Positions 18,962 through 27,898 of a DNA stretch of 64,000 nucleotides are shown here, piece by piece. The notes under the pieces were generated by a model that searched no databases, had not been told where the DNA came from, and saw nothing but the letters and a program-made list of their open reading frames with translations. A program made the translations under genes and the position numbers. Positions within the stretch are counted from its first letter, which is position 1; each line of letters starts with the position of its first letter. This DNA comes from a virus, in IMG/VR virus record IMGVR_UViG_3300034092_004324, positions 1 through 64,000 of that record; one strand, given 5' to 3'.

Positions 18962-19687
18962 TTATTTGTTTAACTCTTTATAGATTTTTTCCCAATGAAC
19001 TCTAAGTTCATCATTTTCTAATTCACTTATAATAACATCTTGTCCTCTTAGATGATTAGATCTTGAACCACATATTACGTTTTCTGAGTTTTTAAATGTA
19101 AATATAACATTGTTATTTTCTCTATACGCATACGCAATTGAATCAACATAACCTCCTAAAATAGAACTTAATTTACCTGTTAAATCAATATCTTTTGCAG
19201 ATACTTCTTTACCTTTAAAATCAACTAATTTCTCTCGTAAATGTCCTACGAGGATTAAACCCTTCTTTGGTAATTTTTCAAGTGCTTTAATTACTTTCAT
19301 GAATGCTTCTCTGTGATATAGGTATCCTGCACCATTGGGTAATTTAAAAACATTATCACCATCAAAGTTTTTACCTATTGGTGTTTCTTTATAAAGTTTA
19401 CACGCATAAGGCATGACTAAATCTTCAAGAGCACTAATAGTGTCTATTGTAATATAGTCATATTCAACTTCCTTTTTTTTCAATTCTTTAATTATATCAA
19501 ACAGTTCATTTATTGTTTCTGCTTTAATTTTTAAAGCATCTACGTAATTTGTACCGTCTTCTAAATCAATTATCAAGTTATTTGGAAGTTGAGATAATAA
19601 TGTAGTCTTTCCAACTTTAGGAAGACTATAAATTAAAAGTTTCTTTGGATCTTCTGTTTCAGCTTTTATAATCTCTTTTGGTAACAT
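18962..19687 (-). CDS. Sak4-like RecA-family ATPase
   Basis: 241 aa. Walker A LPKVGKTTLLS near residues 20-30, an ED acid after LIIDLEDGTNY, Walker B YDYITIDTISAL, and motif KKGLILVGHLRE. This is the P-loop layout of phage nucleotide-binding proteins of the Sak4 type (single-strand annealing with an SSB partner). Lies between the SSB and DnaB genes. Confidence 0.85.
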   Translation of the reverse strand: MLPKEIIKAETEDPKKLLIYSLPKVGKTTLLSQLPNNLIIDLEDGTNYVDALKIKAETINELFDIIKELKKKEVEYDYITIDTISALEDLVMPYACKLYKETPIGKNFDGDNVFKLPNGAGYLYHREAFMKVIKALEKLPKKGLILVGHLREKLVDFKGKEVSAKDIDLTGKLSSILGGYVDSIAYAYRENNNVIFTFKNSENVICGSRSNHLRGQDVIISELENDELRVHWEKIYKELNK

Positions 19688-19692
19688 AATTT

Positions 19693-20802
19693 TTAATTAT
19701 AATATTTTTCTAATTTCTCTAAGTCATTTGATTTTGGTAACTCTTCAAAATAATTACTTTCTCCTCTAAAATATAAACCGATTCGTACATTTGAAACACC
19801 TTGTCTAAATTTTAGAATATTTAAGGAACGATAATTATCTCTTAATTTCTCAATATCATATTTCGCATGAGTTTTTAAATCATGTCTGTTAGGAGCAAAT
19901 AAACCTAATACTACGTCAGCATCACGTTGTGTAAGTTTATTATCAGCAAGACCATTCAAAGAAGGTTCTAATTTCGATAATTTAATGTTCTCAATACCTT
20001 CTTGTGAAGCAGCTTGCTGTTGTACATTTATAACTGTGTAATTAAATCTTTTTACCATCTTTAAACAATATTCAGAGCTAAATTTACCCATTGTTTGGTG
20101 TAAATCTTCTTTTTGTTCTGGATGTAATAAACTAATATGGTCAGTTATAACAATAACATATTCATCTGGATTATTAGGTGTATAACCTGTAATTATATTT
20201 TTTAATTCTTCTTTCTTTTCACCATTTTTATCTCGATAAATAACTTTTTCGTGTCCTCTATGAAATGTTCCATTTTGCTCAGCATATGTTTCCATATACT
20301 TGAAAATTCCAGTAGGATTATATATGTGATCTATAATTGTTACAATCTCTTCAAAATCTTTAAAGTAATCTCTTGCATCCTCAATCATATTAACAATTTC
20401 ATTGCTAATATTAACTCCTTTTAAATATGATTCAAGTTCTAATGGAGAATATTGTTTTCCATACTTTTCAAATATATAATTTGAAATCATACTTAAAATA
20501 AAAGCTTGTTTTGATTCCTCTAATGCAAAATAAAATATTTTAAGCTTGAATTTAGGATTTTTGTTTTCCTTATAAAACTTAAAAGGACTGTTAACAAATA
20601 GATGTTTAGTTATTTGAGTTTTACCAACACCGCTTGATGCTGTAACAATGTAATACAAACCTTGTATAATTCCTGGTAAAATTTGCTCAAATCTTGGTAA
20701 TCCTAATGGAATACAAGTGAAACCATTTTTTTCACGAACTTCTTTGTTCTTTTTAATTTTAGCTAATACTTCATCAAATATTAATTTAGATGTCTTCTCC
20801 AT
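19693..20802 (-). CDS. DnaB-like replicative helicase
   Basis: 369 aa, helicase core only. FEQILPGIIQGLYYIVTASS then GVGKT (Walker A, about residue 45), Walker B YVIVITDHISLL, VQQQAA (the glutamine sensor loop) and the arginine-finger region LKFRQGVSNVRIGLYF. It unwinds the fork 5'-3' with the primase. It lacks the N-terminal primase-binding domain of bacterial DnaB, as do several crAss-like helicases. Confidence 0.85.
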   Translation of the reverse strand: MEKTSKLIFDEVLAKIKKNKEVREKNGFTCIPLGLPRFEQILPGIIQGLYYIVTASSGVGKTQITKHLFVNSPFKFYKENKNPKFKLKIFYFALEESKQAFILSMISNYIFEKYGKQYSPLELESYLKGVNISNEIVNMIEDARDYFKDFEEIVTIIDHIYNPTGIFKYMETYAEQNGTFHRGHEKVIYRDKNGEKKEELKNIITGYTPNNPDEYVIVITDHISLLHPEQKEDLHQTMGKFSSEYCLKMVKRFNYTVINVQQQAASQEGIENIKLSKLEPSLNGLADNKLTQRDADVVLGLFAPNRHDLKTHAKYDIEKLRDNYRSLNILKFRQGVSNVRIGLYFRGESNYFEELPKSNDLEKLEKYYN

Positions 20803-21304
20803 AATCTTTGTAAATTTCTTTTTCTCCTTTTAATACCATAAGACATTCTTTTTCAAGTACAGAACCTTCTCTGTCATTTATGAATTTATAATTCTTCTTT
20901 GTGTATTTCCAACCTTGATGTTCTTGTCTATTCAAATAATTTGCAGTTGCTTGGAATATAATCTCTTTATTAAATTGAGGATAATTCAATAAAAAAGTAA
21001 ACATTCTCTTTTCGCATTCTTTTGTGTTTGCTGAAATGTGATATGTTAAACCTGTCACACTCATTGTTGGAAATAAATCTACCCATTCTTGAATCCAATC
21101 TACTTTTGTTGAAAATAATCTCTCTCTAAATGGGTGAATAACATTGCATTTTTCATCTAACCAATTTTTAAGTTGAAGTTGTTTTATATTAGCTGTATTA
21201 TCAAAATCATGTTCAATGTTATAAAACAATAAATATAATGTTACATATTGGTTAGGTGTTAAGTTTAAATCTTTTATTAGTTCTAAATCTACTATTATCT
21301 TCAT
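20786..21304 (-). CDS. Hypothetical replication-operon protein (172 aa)
   Basis: Starts with LTPNQYVTLYLLFYNIEHDF, the style of a winged-helix N-terminus, followed by a helical C-terminal half (FQATANYLNRQEHQGWKYTK). It directly precedes the DnaB-like gene (17-nt overlap), where helicase loaders or initiators are often encoded; that role is inference. Confidence 0.7.
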   Translation of the reverse strand: MKIIVDLELIKDLNLTPNQYVTLYLLFYNIEHDFDNTANIKQLQLKNWLDEKCNVIHPFRERLFSTKVDWIQEWVDLFPTMSVTGLTYHISANTKECEKRMFTFLLNYPQFNKEIIFQATANYLNRQEHQGWKYTKKNYKFINDREGSVLEKECLMVLKGEKEIYKDYGEDI

Positions 21305-21422
21305 GCTTACATTTTTTCATTTTGTTTTCTTCTATGTTAAAAATTTCTCCAGTGTCTAAGCACTTATTACATTTAATTTTCTTAATTTTATAATGTTCTA
21401 AAAGTTCATCTATTGTCTCCAT
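21252..21422 (-). CDS. Small zinc-motif protein (56 aa)
   Basis: Start chosen at ATG 21422 (METIDELLEHYKIKK). CNKCLDTGEIF followed by MKKCKHED gives a treble-clef-like CxxC...CxH pattern. It overlaps the following replication gene by 53 nt. Function unknown. Confidence 0.6.
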   Translation of the reverse strand: METIDELLEHYKIKKIKCNKCLDTGEIFNIEENKMKKCKHEDNSRFRTNKRFKLNT

Positions 21423-21423
21423 A

Positions 21424-21615
21424 TTATTTAAAGTTAAAATCAGTAATTGTAATTTTATCATTCTTAAGTCTCATTTTAAACTCTTCAATACTAATATTTT
21501 GATTTGTTTTTTCATTATACTCTTCTACAGCCATTGTTTGATTTTTAATATCATTTGGATGATTAGAATCAAATATTTGATTCAATCTTGTCATAAAAAA
21601 TCCTGGTTTAGTCAT
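21424..21615 (-). CDS. Small hypothetical protein (63 aa)
   Basis: ATG at 21615 overlaps the stop of the upstream zinc-ribbon gene (ATGACTAA). A helical, polar protein (MTKPGFFMTRLNQIFDSNHP). A GTG at 21633 would give a slightly longer form. Unrecognised. Confidence 0.6.
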   Translation of the reverse strand: MTKPGFFMTRLNQIFDSNHPNDIKNQTMAVEEYNEKTNQNISIEEFKMRLKNDKITITDFNFK

Positions 21616-21775
21616 GATTTTTGCATTTTTCACAATATTGTGGTTCTAATTTTATTTCATTTCTAATTGCCATATATTCTTGTTTTGTAAACTCTCTTCC
21701 AGTTTTAATAATAACAGAACAATTAGAACATAAAAGAGCACCTAATCCACCATTGTATTTAAATGTTGCATTCAT
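21608..21775 (-). CDS. Zinc-ribbon protein (55 aa)
   Basis: ATG at 21775. Two CxxC pairs, LLCSNCSVII and YCEKCKNHD, 33 residues apart, form a zinc ribbon. TGREFTKQEY between them resembles small zinc-ribbon proteins of crAss-like phages. Possibly a transcription or DNA-binding accessory (inference). Confidence 0.7.
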   Translation of the reverse strand: MNATFKYNGGLGALLCSNCSVIIKTGREFTKQEYMAIRNEIKLEPQYCEKCKNHD

Positions 21776-21778
21776 TTA

Positions 21779-22024
21779 TTATTCTTTTAAACGATAAGCG
21801 TCAATATGTTCGTACTCAGGACATTTACCTTTATACTCTCCTACACAACGTTGTCGATCAAGAGTCATAATTACAGTAATTGTAAATAACAATCCTGTAC
21901 TAATAAGTTGTACAGCTCCGTAGGCAAGTCTATTATTTTCTTTTAAACTAAGATTTGTTCCTAAGTAGCCTATAATAATTAAAGCAGCTAAAACAGTAAG
22001 AACTACGATTTGTGGTGTTGTCAT
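21779..22024 (-). CDS. Small membrane protein (81 aa)
   Basis: Two hydrophobic helices (IVVLTVLAALIIIGYLGTNL and VQLISTGLLFTITVIMTL) joined by a short basic loop, then a soluble C-terminus with two cysteines. It would sit in the host inner membrane. Function unknown. Confidence 0.7.
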   Translation of the reverse strand: MTTPQIVVLTVLAALIIIGYLGTNLSLKENNRLAYGAVQLISTGLLFTITVIMTLDRQRCVGEYKGKCPEYEHIDAYRLKE

Positions 22025-22026
22025 AA

Positions 22027-22269
22027 CTATTTAATGTTTGAAAGTGGATATGAATTTAAGATACTTTTATTAACCAGTTCAAAATTAGCTTTTTCTGAGG
22101 AGTAATTTGTTTCTGCTGCCTCTTTTAACGCAGCTTCTACATGAAGTTTAGCAAATTCAATTAATTTTTGCTTTACTTTATAATCAATAGTATTTTTGTT
22201 TTTAATATGTTCTGGATGAAACTCTTCTATTTTTAAAAGAAACTCTTCAGCTGTTGGTATTTTATTCAT
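22027..22269 (-). CDS. Small hypothetical protein (80 aa)
   Basis: Helical, charged (IPTAEEFLLKIEEFHPEH, then KLHVEAALKEAAET). A short motif often seen in phage proteins of unknown function. No other clue. Confidence 0.65.
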   Translation of the reverse strand: MNKIPTAEEFLLKIEEFHPEHIKNKNTIDYKVKQKLIEFAKLHVEAALKEAAETNYSSEKANFELVNKSILNSYPLSNIK

Positions 22270-22272
22270 ATC

Positions 22273-22413
22273 TTAAATATTAGTTAAAAATGCTTTTAAA
22301 GTTTTACCATCATCTTGAACTGATAGTTCAACTTTAACTTTGTGACGAACAAGTAATCTACCAGTATCGTCGATAACTTCAAATCTTGTTACCTTTTTGA
22401 TGTTTTTTTCCAT
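22273..22413 (-). CDS. Small hypothetical protein (46 aa)
   Basis: ATG 22413 (MEKNIKKVTRFEVIDDTGR). A basic N-terminus and a beta-rich body. It abuts the helicase gene stop at 22414. The opening looks like small conserved crAss-like proteins, but I cannot name a family. Confidence 0.6.
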   Translation of the reverse strand: MEKNIKKVTRFEVIDDTGRLLVRHKVKVELSVQDDGKTLKAFLTNI

Positions 22414-23511
22414 TTAAATGTTTTTTGAATTAATAAATTCAATGATATCTTTATCAAAATGTAATAAGGTCTTTTCTACCCATTTTTCATCTTGGGTGTT
22501 TAAGACACATAGAATATAGATTGTAGCCTGATGATCGTCACGTAAGCGGACAGTTCTTCCAATTCGTTGAATTGTTTCTCTTGGGTTTGAAACTAATTGA
22601 ACGATTAAAGCTTTATCTACATTTTCAATGTTATGTCCTTCATTTATTGCTCGAACAACGGCTAATTTGTTTATTTGACCGTTTTTAAACGCAATTAAAT
22701 CACTATTAGTTGATTTTGAATGATATACGTTATCACATAAGGACTCTGCTTGTTTTATTGAACTACAAAAGTACAAAATTCTTTCGTCATTTCCAAATTT
22801 TTCTATAAGTTTTTTTGCAATTTTTTCTTTAGATTTTAAATTGTATAAAAAATGCATTCTCTGTAAATACAAATATTCAGGTACTTGTTTTCCAGAAAAC
22901 ATTATTTGGTTAATTCTTCTATTAATTATCTCATATTTCTTAACTTCAGTAACTTTACCATATTTTTCTTCAATATAACGATCTGTATTGTCTAAATTTA
23001 ATTCAATGACTTTTATATTAAAAGGACTGATTAACTTTAAATTAACAGCTTCTTCTAATGTAATTTTGTACAAGATTGGAAAATACTTCTTAAATATAAG
23101 TAACTTATCTTCTTCATGAGGAGGAGTTGCAGTTAAAGAAATCATAAAACAATCTTTTTTTGCAAGATCTAAATTAGAAGTATTATTAACGGTCACATTG
23201 TGTGATTCATCAAAACATATACCATCATATTGTGATATATCTTCTTTCTTTAAACTTGCATAACAGCATTTTTTTATATTTTCATATAATTGCAGCTCTC
23301 CCCACTTAGAAAATTCTTCTTTCCAGTTTTCATCTCTTAGTTCTTCTGTTGGAACAACTAAAAGCCATTTCTTATTTGGAAAACGTTTACAGATATTTAT
23401 GAATATTTTTGATTTTCCACATCCTGTGGCTAAGGCGACTGTGCCTTTAAATTGATTTTTTTCAAGTATTTTTTCTGCATTTCTTTGAATATTATCTTTT
23501 TCTTTATTCAT
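22414..23511 (-). CDS. SF2 DNA/RNA helicase
   Basis: 365 aa. Motif I ATGCGKSKIF near residue 30, motif II as DESH, motif III SLTATPP, and motif VI QRIGRTVRL. The protein is short, with only the two RecA lobes, like phage SNF2/UvsW-type helicases used in branch migration or origin melting. The gene ends the replication block before the amidotransferase genes. Confidence 0.9.
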   Translation of the reverse strand: MNKEKDNIQRNAEKILEKNQFKGTVALATGCGKSKIFINICKRFPNKKWLLVVPTEELRDENWKEEFSKWGELQLYENIKKCCYASLKKEDISQYDGICFDESHNVTVNNTSNLDLAKKDCFMISLTATPPHEEDKLLIFKKYFPILYKITLEEAVNLKLISPFNIKVIELNLDNTDRYIEEKYGKVTEVKKYEIINRRINQIMFSGKQVPEYLYLQRMHFLYNLKSKEKIAKKLIEKFGNDERILYFCSSIKQAESLCDNVYHSKSTNSDLIAFKNGQINKLAVVRAINEGHNIENVDKALIVQLVSNPRETIQRIGRTVRLRDDHQATIYILCVLNTQDEKWVEKTLLHFDKDIIEFINSKNI

Positions 23512-23528
23512 TTTAAATTGGTTATTTA

Positions 23529-24452
23529 TTAATCATACTCTGTATTAAACATACTTAAATGTCTGTGATAGTTACTATCATCATTTATATCACAACCTTT
23601 AATTCTACAACTGGTGTCTTTTAAAACATTAGTTTGACAAGTTCTACACCATACATGTTTTTTATTATTTGTAGAAAATGAACTTATAGTTGGTCTAATA
23701 ACTGATGAAGTTGTACTAACAGACATTAATTCAAATTTCTTTACATATTCATGTCTAAGTGGTTTTGAATTATCAAGACCATGTAATTTAAAATTATCTG
23801 TTATTTGATAAGCTGTAGGATTTTCATTTTTAAATTCATAACTTCTGTTTGAAAAATAATACTGTATTTTTTCATTTGGACCATCTTTTTTGAAATATCC
23901 TAAAAGAATCGTAGGTTTATTTGGAAATATAAATACTAATCTGTTACTTTCATAATTTATCAATTTTAGAATATCAGTTTTACATAATTTTAATAAATTT
24001 GATAAAAAAGAATAAGCATCAGTAAGTCCTAATAAAGTAACATTAAAAAAAGAAGTATCACTCAAAACTTTATTATGTTCTTGATAAGTCATCATTGTTC
24101 CGTTATGAGAAAATACTCCTTGTTTTTTAATATTAGTTATTTCTTTAAGTGATAATATTTCTTCTTCATTTGTTATAATTTGCGGTTGAATATTTTTTAT
24201 ATTATCAGTACCTGCACTTCTTTTTCTTAAATGAATCATCAACTCATCTGAAGGTCTTACATTCAATGATTTAATTCTTTTAATGAAATCTTCAATTGTG
24301 CCTGTGTTATCTTTGTAAAGTTGAATTTCTTTATCTCTTTTAAGAGCATATCCGAAACCATCTTGGTTTCTTAAATAATATGATCTTGCAATAGATTTAT
24401 AGAAATACCCAGAAATTGGGGTTTTATTGTCTTTGTATATTATCAGACACAT
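23529..24452 (-). CDS. Class II glutamine amidotransferase-like protein
   Basis: 307 aa. MCLIIYKDN gives an N-terminal nucleophile Cys after Met removal; DGFGYAL, MIHLRKRSAGT (the R/H loop) and GVFSHNGTM (the HNG glutamine-binding motif) follow as in Ntn amidotransferases. It would release ammonia from glutamine. The C-terminus has a separate zinc-ribbon-like CRTCQTNV...CRIKGC. It overlaps the amidoligase exon by 29 nt, so the two are probably translated together. Confidence 0.8.
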   Translation of the reverse strand: MCLIIYKDNKTPISGYFYKSIARSYYLRNQDGFGYALKRDKEIQLYKDNTGTIEDFIKRIKSLNVRPSDELMIHLRKRSAGTDNIKNIQPQIITNEEEILSLKEITNIKKQGVFSHNGTMMTYQEHNKVLSDTSFFNVTLLGLTDAYSFLSNLLKLCKTDILKLINYESNRLVFIFPNKPTILLGYFKKDGPNEKIQYYFSNRSYEFKNENPTAYQITDNFKLHGLDNSKPLRHEYVKKFELMSVSTTSSVIRPTISSFSTNNKKHVWCRTCQTNVLKDTSCRIKGCDINDDSNYHRHLSMFNTEYD

Positions 24453-25302
24453 AGTTTATATAATCTTTTAATGTATTGAATTCGACTGATGTAGTACTTT
24501 CTTTGTAATATATATCTTCATTAAAAGATTCGTTGTAAAGAACTTGTGATGAACTTATATGTTCTAATAACAATCTTGCAGTATATCCTGTATAAGAGAA
24601 TAATATAAGCTCTTTTAAAGTTATACTTTCACTATTTTTAAGTATCTTATTGTAATTCTTTTCAACAAAGTTTACAAATGCAAAACAAATTAAAATCCAA
24701 TTTCTAACTTCTTCAAAGTTTAAAGTTGCGTGATGTAATCTAAATTCTAAAGTTAAAAAGTCATTAAATCCATTATTTTTATCTTTGATTTTTTTATTTA
24801 TATGCTTGTTTCTCATATTGAAATTACAAGCAATGAAATTTAACCACTTATATCTATCTAACTTTTTAATATTAATATCTCTTTGATATCTGAATGTATA
24901 TCTTCCTCCTGGATGTGGAGAGAATTTATTAGAATTTCTACCTATTTCATTTGAAATTGAAAGTTCTTTGAAAAACTTGTGATAACACATGTCAACTCCA
25001 GATTCAATATCATTAGAATTCTTTAAAATACTTTTAAATTCAGCTACTCTTTTATCAAACAATCTACCACACATATCGTTATCTCTACGTGATGGTAACA
25101 TTAAAGAAAATATTTCATTCTCTAATTGTTTTGCTAAAATATAAGCTGCAATATTAAAGTACTTATTGAATTTTGCATTACCAACGTGAATGTGTATTCC
25201 ACATCTTCTGTCGATTTTACAATTCTTTGATATTAACTTTAAAAGACGATACAGTTTGTAAAAACCAACATCACCTTTTAATACTTGAGTGACGTACTCA
25301 CC
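24424..25302 (-). CDS. Amidoligase, exon 2 (3' part)
   Basis: 292 codons plus stop, continuing the frame from 26305 after removal of the intron. Translation begins GEYVTQVLKGD and contains RRCGIHIHVG, the two signatures of the Amidoligase_2 family (glutamine-synthetase fold, ATP-dependent amide bond formation). The junction is predicted as AGGGGT|GGTGAG, which reads R-G-G-E-Y-V. An in-frame ATG at 25101 is an internal methionine, not a start. Together with exon 1 the protein would be 822 aa. Confidence 0.85.
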   Translation of the reverse strand, partial: GEYVTQVLKGDVGFYKLYRLLKLISKNCKIDRRCGIHIHVGNAKFNKYFNIAAYILAKQLENEIFSLMLPSRRDNDMCGRLFDKRVAEFKSILKNSNDIESGVDMCYHKFFKELSISNEIGRNSNKFSPHPGGRYTFRYQRDINIKKLDRYKWLNFIACNFNMRNKHINKKIKDKNNGFNDFLTLEFRLHHATLNFEEVRNWILICFAFVNFVEKNYNKILKNSESITLKELILFSYTGYTARLLLEHISSSQVLYNESFNEDIYYKESTTSVEFNTLKDYINYVSDNIQRQ

Positions 25303-25392
25303 CTGTAGTTTTTTCTACACGGACTTTCTCTTTACCTTTTGTTTTTACACATGAAGGTAGTTGCCGTCAAGTCTCTACACTTTCCTTAAAAT

Positions 25393-26193
25393 TTAAGGCT
25401 TAGCTCGGGATTCCTGAAACTGGTTCCCCGAATTTGACAACTTTATTACCAAGTAATTTCTCACTTGGAGGGCGGTAAAATACTTTCTTTGTATGAAAGT
25501 ATCTGTTTCTTGATATAAATTATCTATTGTTTTAAGTACAAAATGTTGTTTAGAAATATTTATAACATAATAAGAACGTTGTTTATTAAAACGATGTTCT
25601 ATATTATTTTCCGTTAAGAACTCTGAAATTTGTTTTAAAAAGTCTTCAGATGCTGAAATTATATTAATTCTTGGATTACCTTTAGTTGGAACAATAAATG
25701 ATCCATCACCATCAATAATACCTCGTAATATATGCCAATTTAATTTGATTTTTAATTTCAAATCAAATGTTTTACGAGAAGTTAACCCATAAGAATTCAA
25801 TAACTCAACAATTTCTTTAGAACGAAAAGCTATTTTATAAGAAACAAAAGTTTTTTCATTAATCACCTTTTGTTTTTTTAAAATATTAACATTATCACCA
25901 AGAAAAAGTTTAAATTTTTCTAAGATATCAATGTCCTTTTCAACCAAAGAAATTTCAACACGATCTTTATAAATACATCCATCTGTTGCTAATAAACCAA
26001 TAAAATAATACAAATCATTTGACATGTTATTAAACACCTCAAGTTTTACACGAGTTTGTGATTTATATTTTTTATTAACAATCCTTGCAACAGTATGGCG
26101 ATCAAAACTCATAATTTTACCAATTTCAGTAAAATTTAGACCTTGATCTCTTAATTTTAATACTTCTTTTTGTTTTTCAATACTTGTTTTCAT
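25393..26193 (-). CDS. LAGLIDADG-type homing endonuclease (intron-encoded)
   Basis: 266 aa. An N-terminal helix-turn-helix (LNFTEIGKIMSFDRHTVARI) precedes two LAGLIDADG motifs, YYFIGLLATDGCIY and LRGIIDGDGSF, each with its catalytic D. It would cut the uninterrupted amidoligase gene and spread the intron. The last codons read through the intron core (NSGNQFQESRAKP is encoded by the P and Q regions), so this DNA is both protein coding and ribozyme. It has its own promoter (26215-26246). Confidence 0.93.
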   Translation of the reverse strand: MKTSIEKQKEVLKLRDQGLNFTEIGKIMSFDRHTVARIVNKKYKSQTRVKLEVFNNMSNDLYYFIGLLATDGCIYKDRVEISLVEKDIDILEKFKLFLGDNVNILKKQKVINEKTFVSYKIAFRSKEIVELLNSYGLTSRKTFDLKLKIKLNWHILRGIIDGDGSFIVPTKGNPRINIISASEDFLKQISEFLTENNIEHRFNKQRSYYVINISKQHFVLKTIDNLYQETDTFIQRKYFTALQVRNYLVIKLSNSGNQFQESRAKP

Positions 26194-26214
26194 TTTGTTA
26201 CTATTTGTTCACCA

Positions 26215-26246
26215 CAAATATAACCAAAATAAAAATACAATGCAAA
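26215..26246 (-). promoter_or_regulatory. Bacteroidetes-type promoter for the LAGLIDADG gene
   Basis: Minus strand TTTG (26246-26243), 20 nt, TATATTTG (26222-26215). This is the TTTG / TAnnTTTG consensus of the Bacteroidetes housekeeping sigma factor. The ATG is 22 nt downstream at 26193. The endonuclease can thus be made without the operon transcript. Confidence 0.8.
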
Positions 26247-26304
26247 TATTTTAAACAAAACTTTATAACAATAGTTGTTATAATTTATAAATTTATTATA
26301 GTTT

Positions 26305-27894
26305 ACCCCTTATTACGCCATCAGGATCTCTAAGTGAACCATCTTTTGTTACAGAACAAATTACTTGATTTTCAATAAACTCTTCTGGATAAATTTTACC
26401 AAGAATTGTTTCAACTTCTACTCCAAAAGTATAGTCTAAATTTTCACATGTTTTTGAAGTATGAATATTTTCATAAGTTTTAAAATTTACTTTTTCTTTT
26501 GTTTCTACTTTAAAATGTTCTGACATCATATTTAATAAATGATTCAATGTAATATCACAAGCATCTAATAACACATTGATTGTTTCATCATTTTTAAATA
26601 AAGAATTTATAAGCCATGAAAGCAAATAACTTTCATCTATATACTCAGGAGTTTCAGAAAGCATTCTTTCTAAATCATTTGCTGAAATTTCAATATAGAT
26701 ATTGTCATTTTTAGAATTTTTACTTTTAACTTTTTGTCTAAATTTATTTAAATAATCATTTCCTTGATTAAAAGTTAAATTTAAAATACTTATAGTACGA
26801 CTTAAATCATTATCAACTAATATGTTTCCTATACCTGGAAGATATGCATACTTTTTTGATTCATTAACATCAAAATTAAGTGTATATTTGATGGTTGTTG
26901 GTACAGTATAATGTAAAATTCTATTTACTTCTGTTGAATCAGTTATTTGTTTTCCTATTAATTTATAATTGTAACTTGAACCATCTACTGGAAAAATATT
27001 TTGAAACATGTTACCTGTAAGATCATAATATGTAAATTTATCAAATATAAAATGATTATCTCCAGCTTTTTCTGGTCTAAAAGGTAAATAAAAAGTTTCA
27101 TTTATTAATTTTAACTCATGAAAAGTACTTTCATATAAACAAAACTTTTCTGTTTTAAATAAATCCTCAAGTTTTGAAGTTACATAATGTTTTAAAGCTA
27201 ATGAAGGATTGATATATTGACGTTTATTTACAAATTCGTCATTATATTTATCATGTAAACTTAAAAACGTTTTATAAGCTTCTAAATATGAAGGCATAAG
27301 ATCTTTTTTAGAAATTCTATTGATTATTGCATTTTTTACATCATTACTAATTCTAAAGTCATGTCTATAATTAGACAGATTTATAAGATATGTTTCATAT
27401 ATTACTGAATAAACAACTAAATAATTAAAGAACTCATCATTTTTCTGTGTAAATTGAGAAATACTTGGACTTGGTCCTTTAAAGTTATAATATTTATTTA
27501 TAAAAGTTTTTATATATTCTTTAACTAATAATGATTCTTTATTATTTATACTTGTAAATTCATTAAAATCATAATGATTTAGTTTACTAAGATAAAATGA
27601 AAGTTTCTCTTTATATTTATTTTCAAGTTTTGTATTAACAAAGGTATTAAGTTGTTCTTTATTAAAAATTATGATATAATTTGATGCTACAGGACCTGTT
27701 AAAATTAATATTGAATCTTTTAAATCATAATTAAGTAATGAATTTTTACTACCTCCAGAAAGAATATCTAGACCGCAATCTTCTTTACTTAAAAGAATAT
27801 CTCCAAAAGTTCCATTTATTTGAAAAAAACAAGTAATAATATCTTCTTTTTCTTTTTCTTTTAGTGATAATGGTTCAATTCTTGATGTTTTCAT
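26305..27894 (-). CDS. Amidoligase, exon 1 (5' part)
   Basis: 530 codons from ATG 27894 (MKTSRIEPLSL); an upstream ATG at 28014 lies inside the amidotransferase gene and reads low-complexity sequence, so I reject it. The first ~450 residues are an unrecognised helical domain. The last ~45 contain TFGVEVETI and CSVTKDGSLRD, the opening strand (G-E) and D-G-S elements of Amidoligase_2. Without splicing it would end with four intron-coded residues and lose the HIHVG half, so splicing should be needed for activity. Confidence 0.82.
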
Positions 27895-27898
27895 AATC

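Larger units (their letters stand above)
25303..26304 (-). other. Group I intron in the amidoligase gene
   Basis: Core elements on the minus strand near the 3' end: P-like AAATTCGGGGAAC, Q-like AATCCCGAGCTAAGC, R-like GTGTAGAGACTTGACGG and S-like AAGTCCGTGTAG. 5' splice after U26305; 3' splice after G25303. Guide ACCGCCCU (near 25470) pairs with the 3' exon GGU (P10) and the 5' exon GGGGU (P1), which fixes both boundaries. It hosts a LAGLIDADG gene between P1 and the core. Confidence 0.88.
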
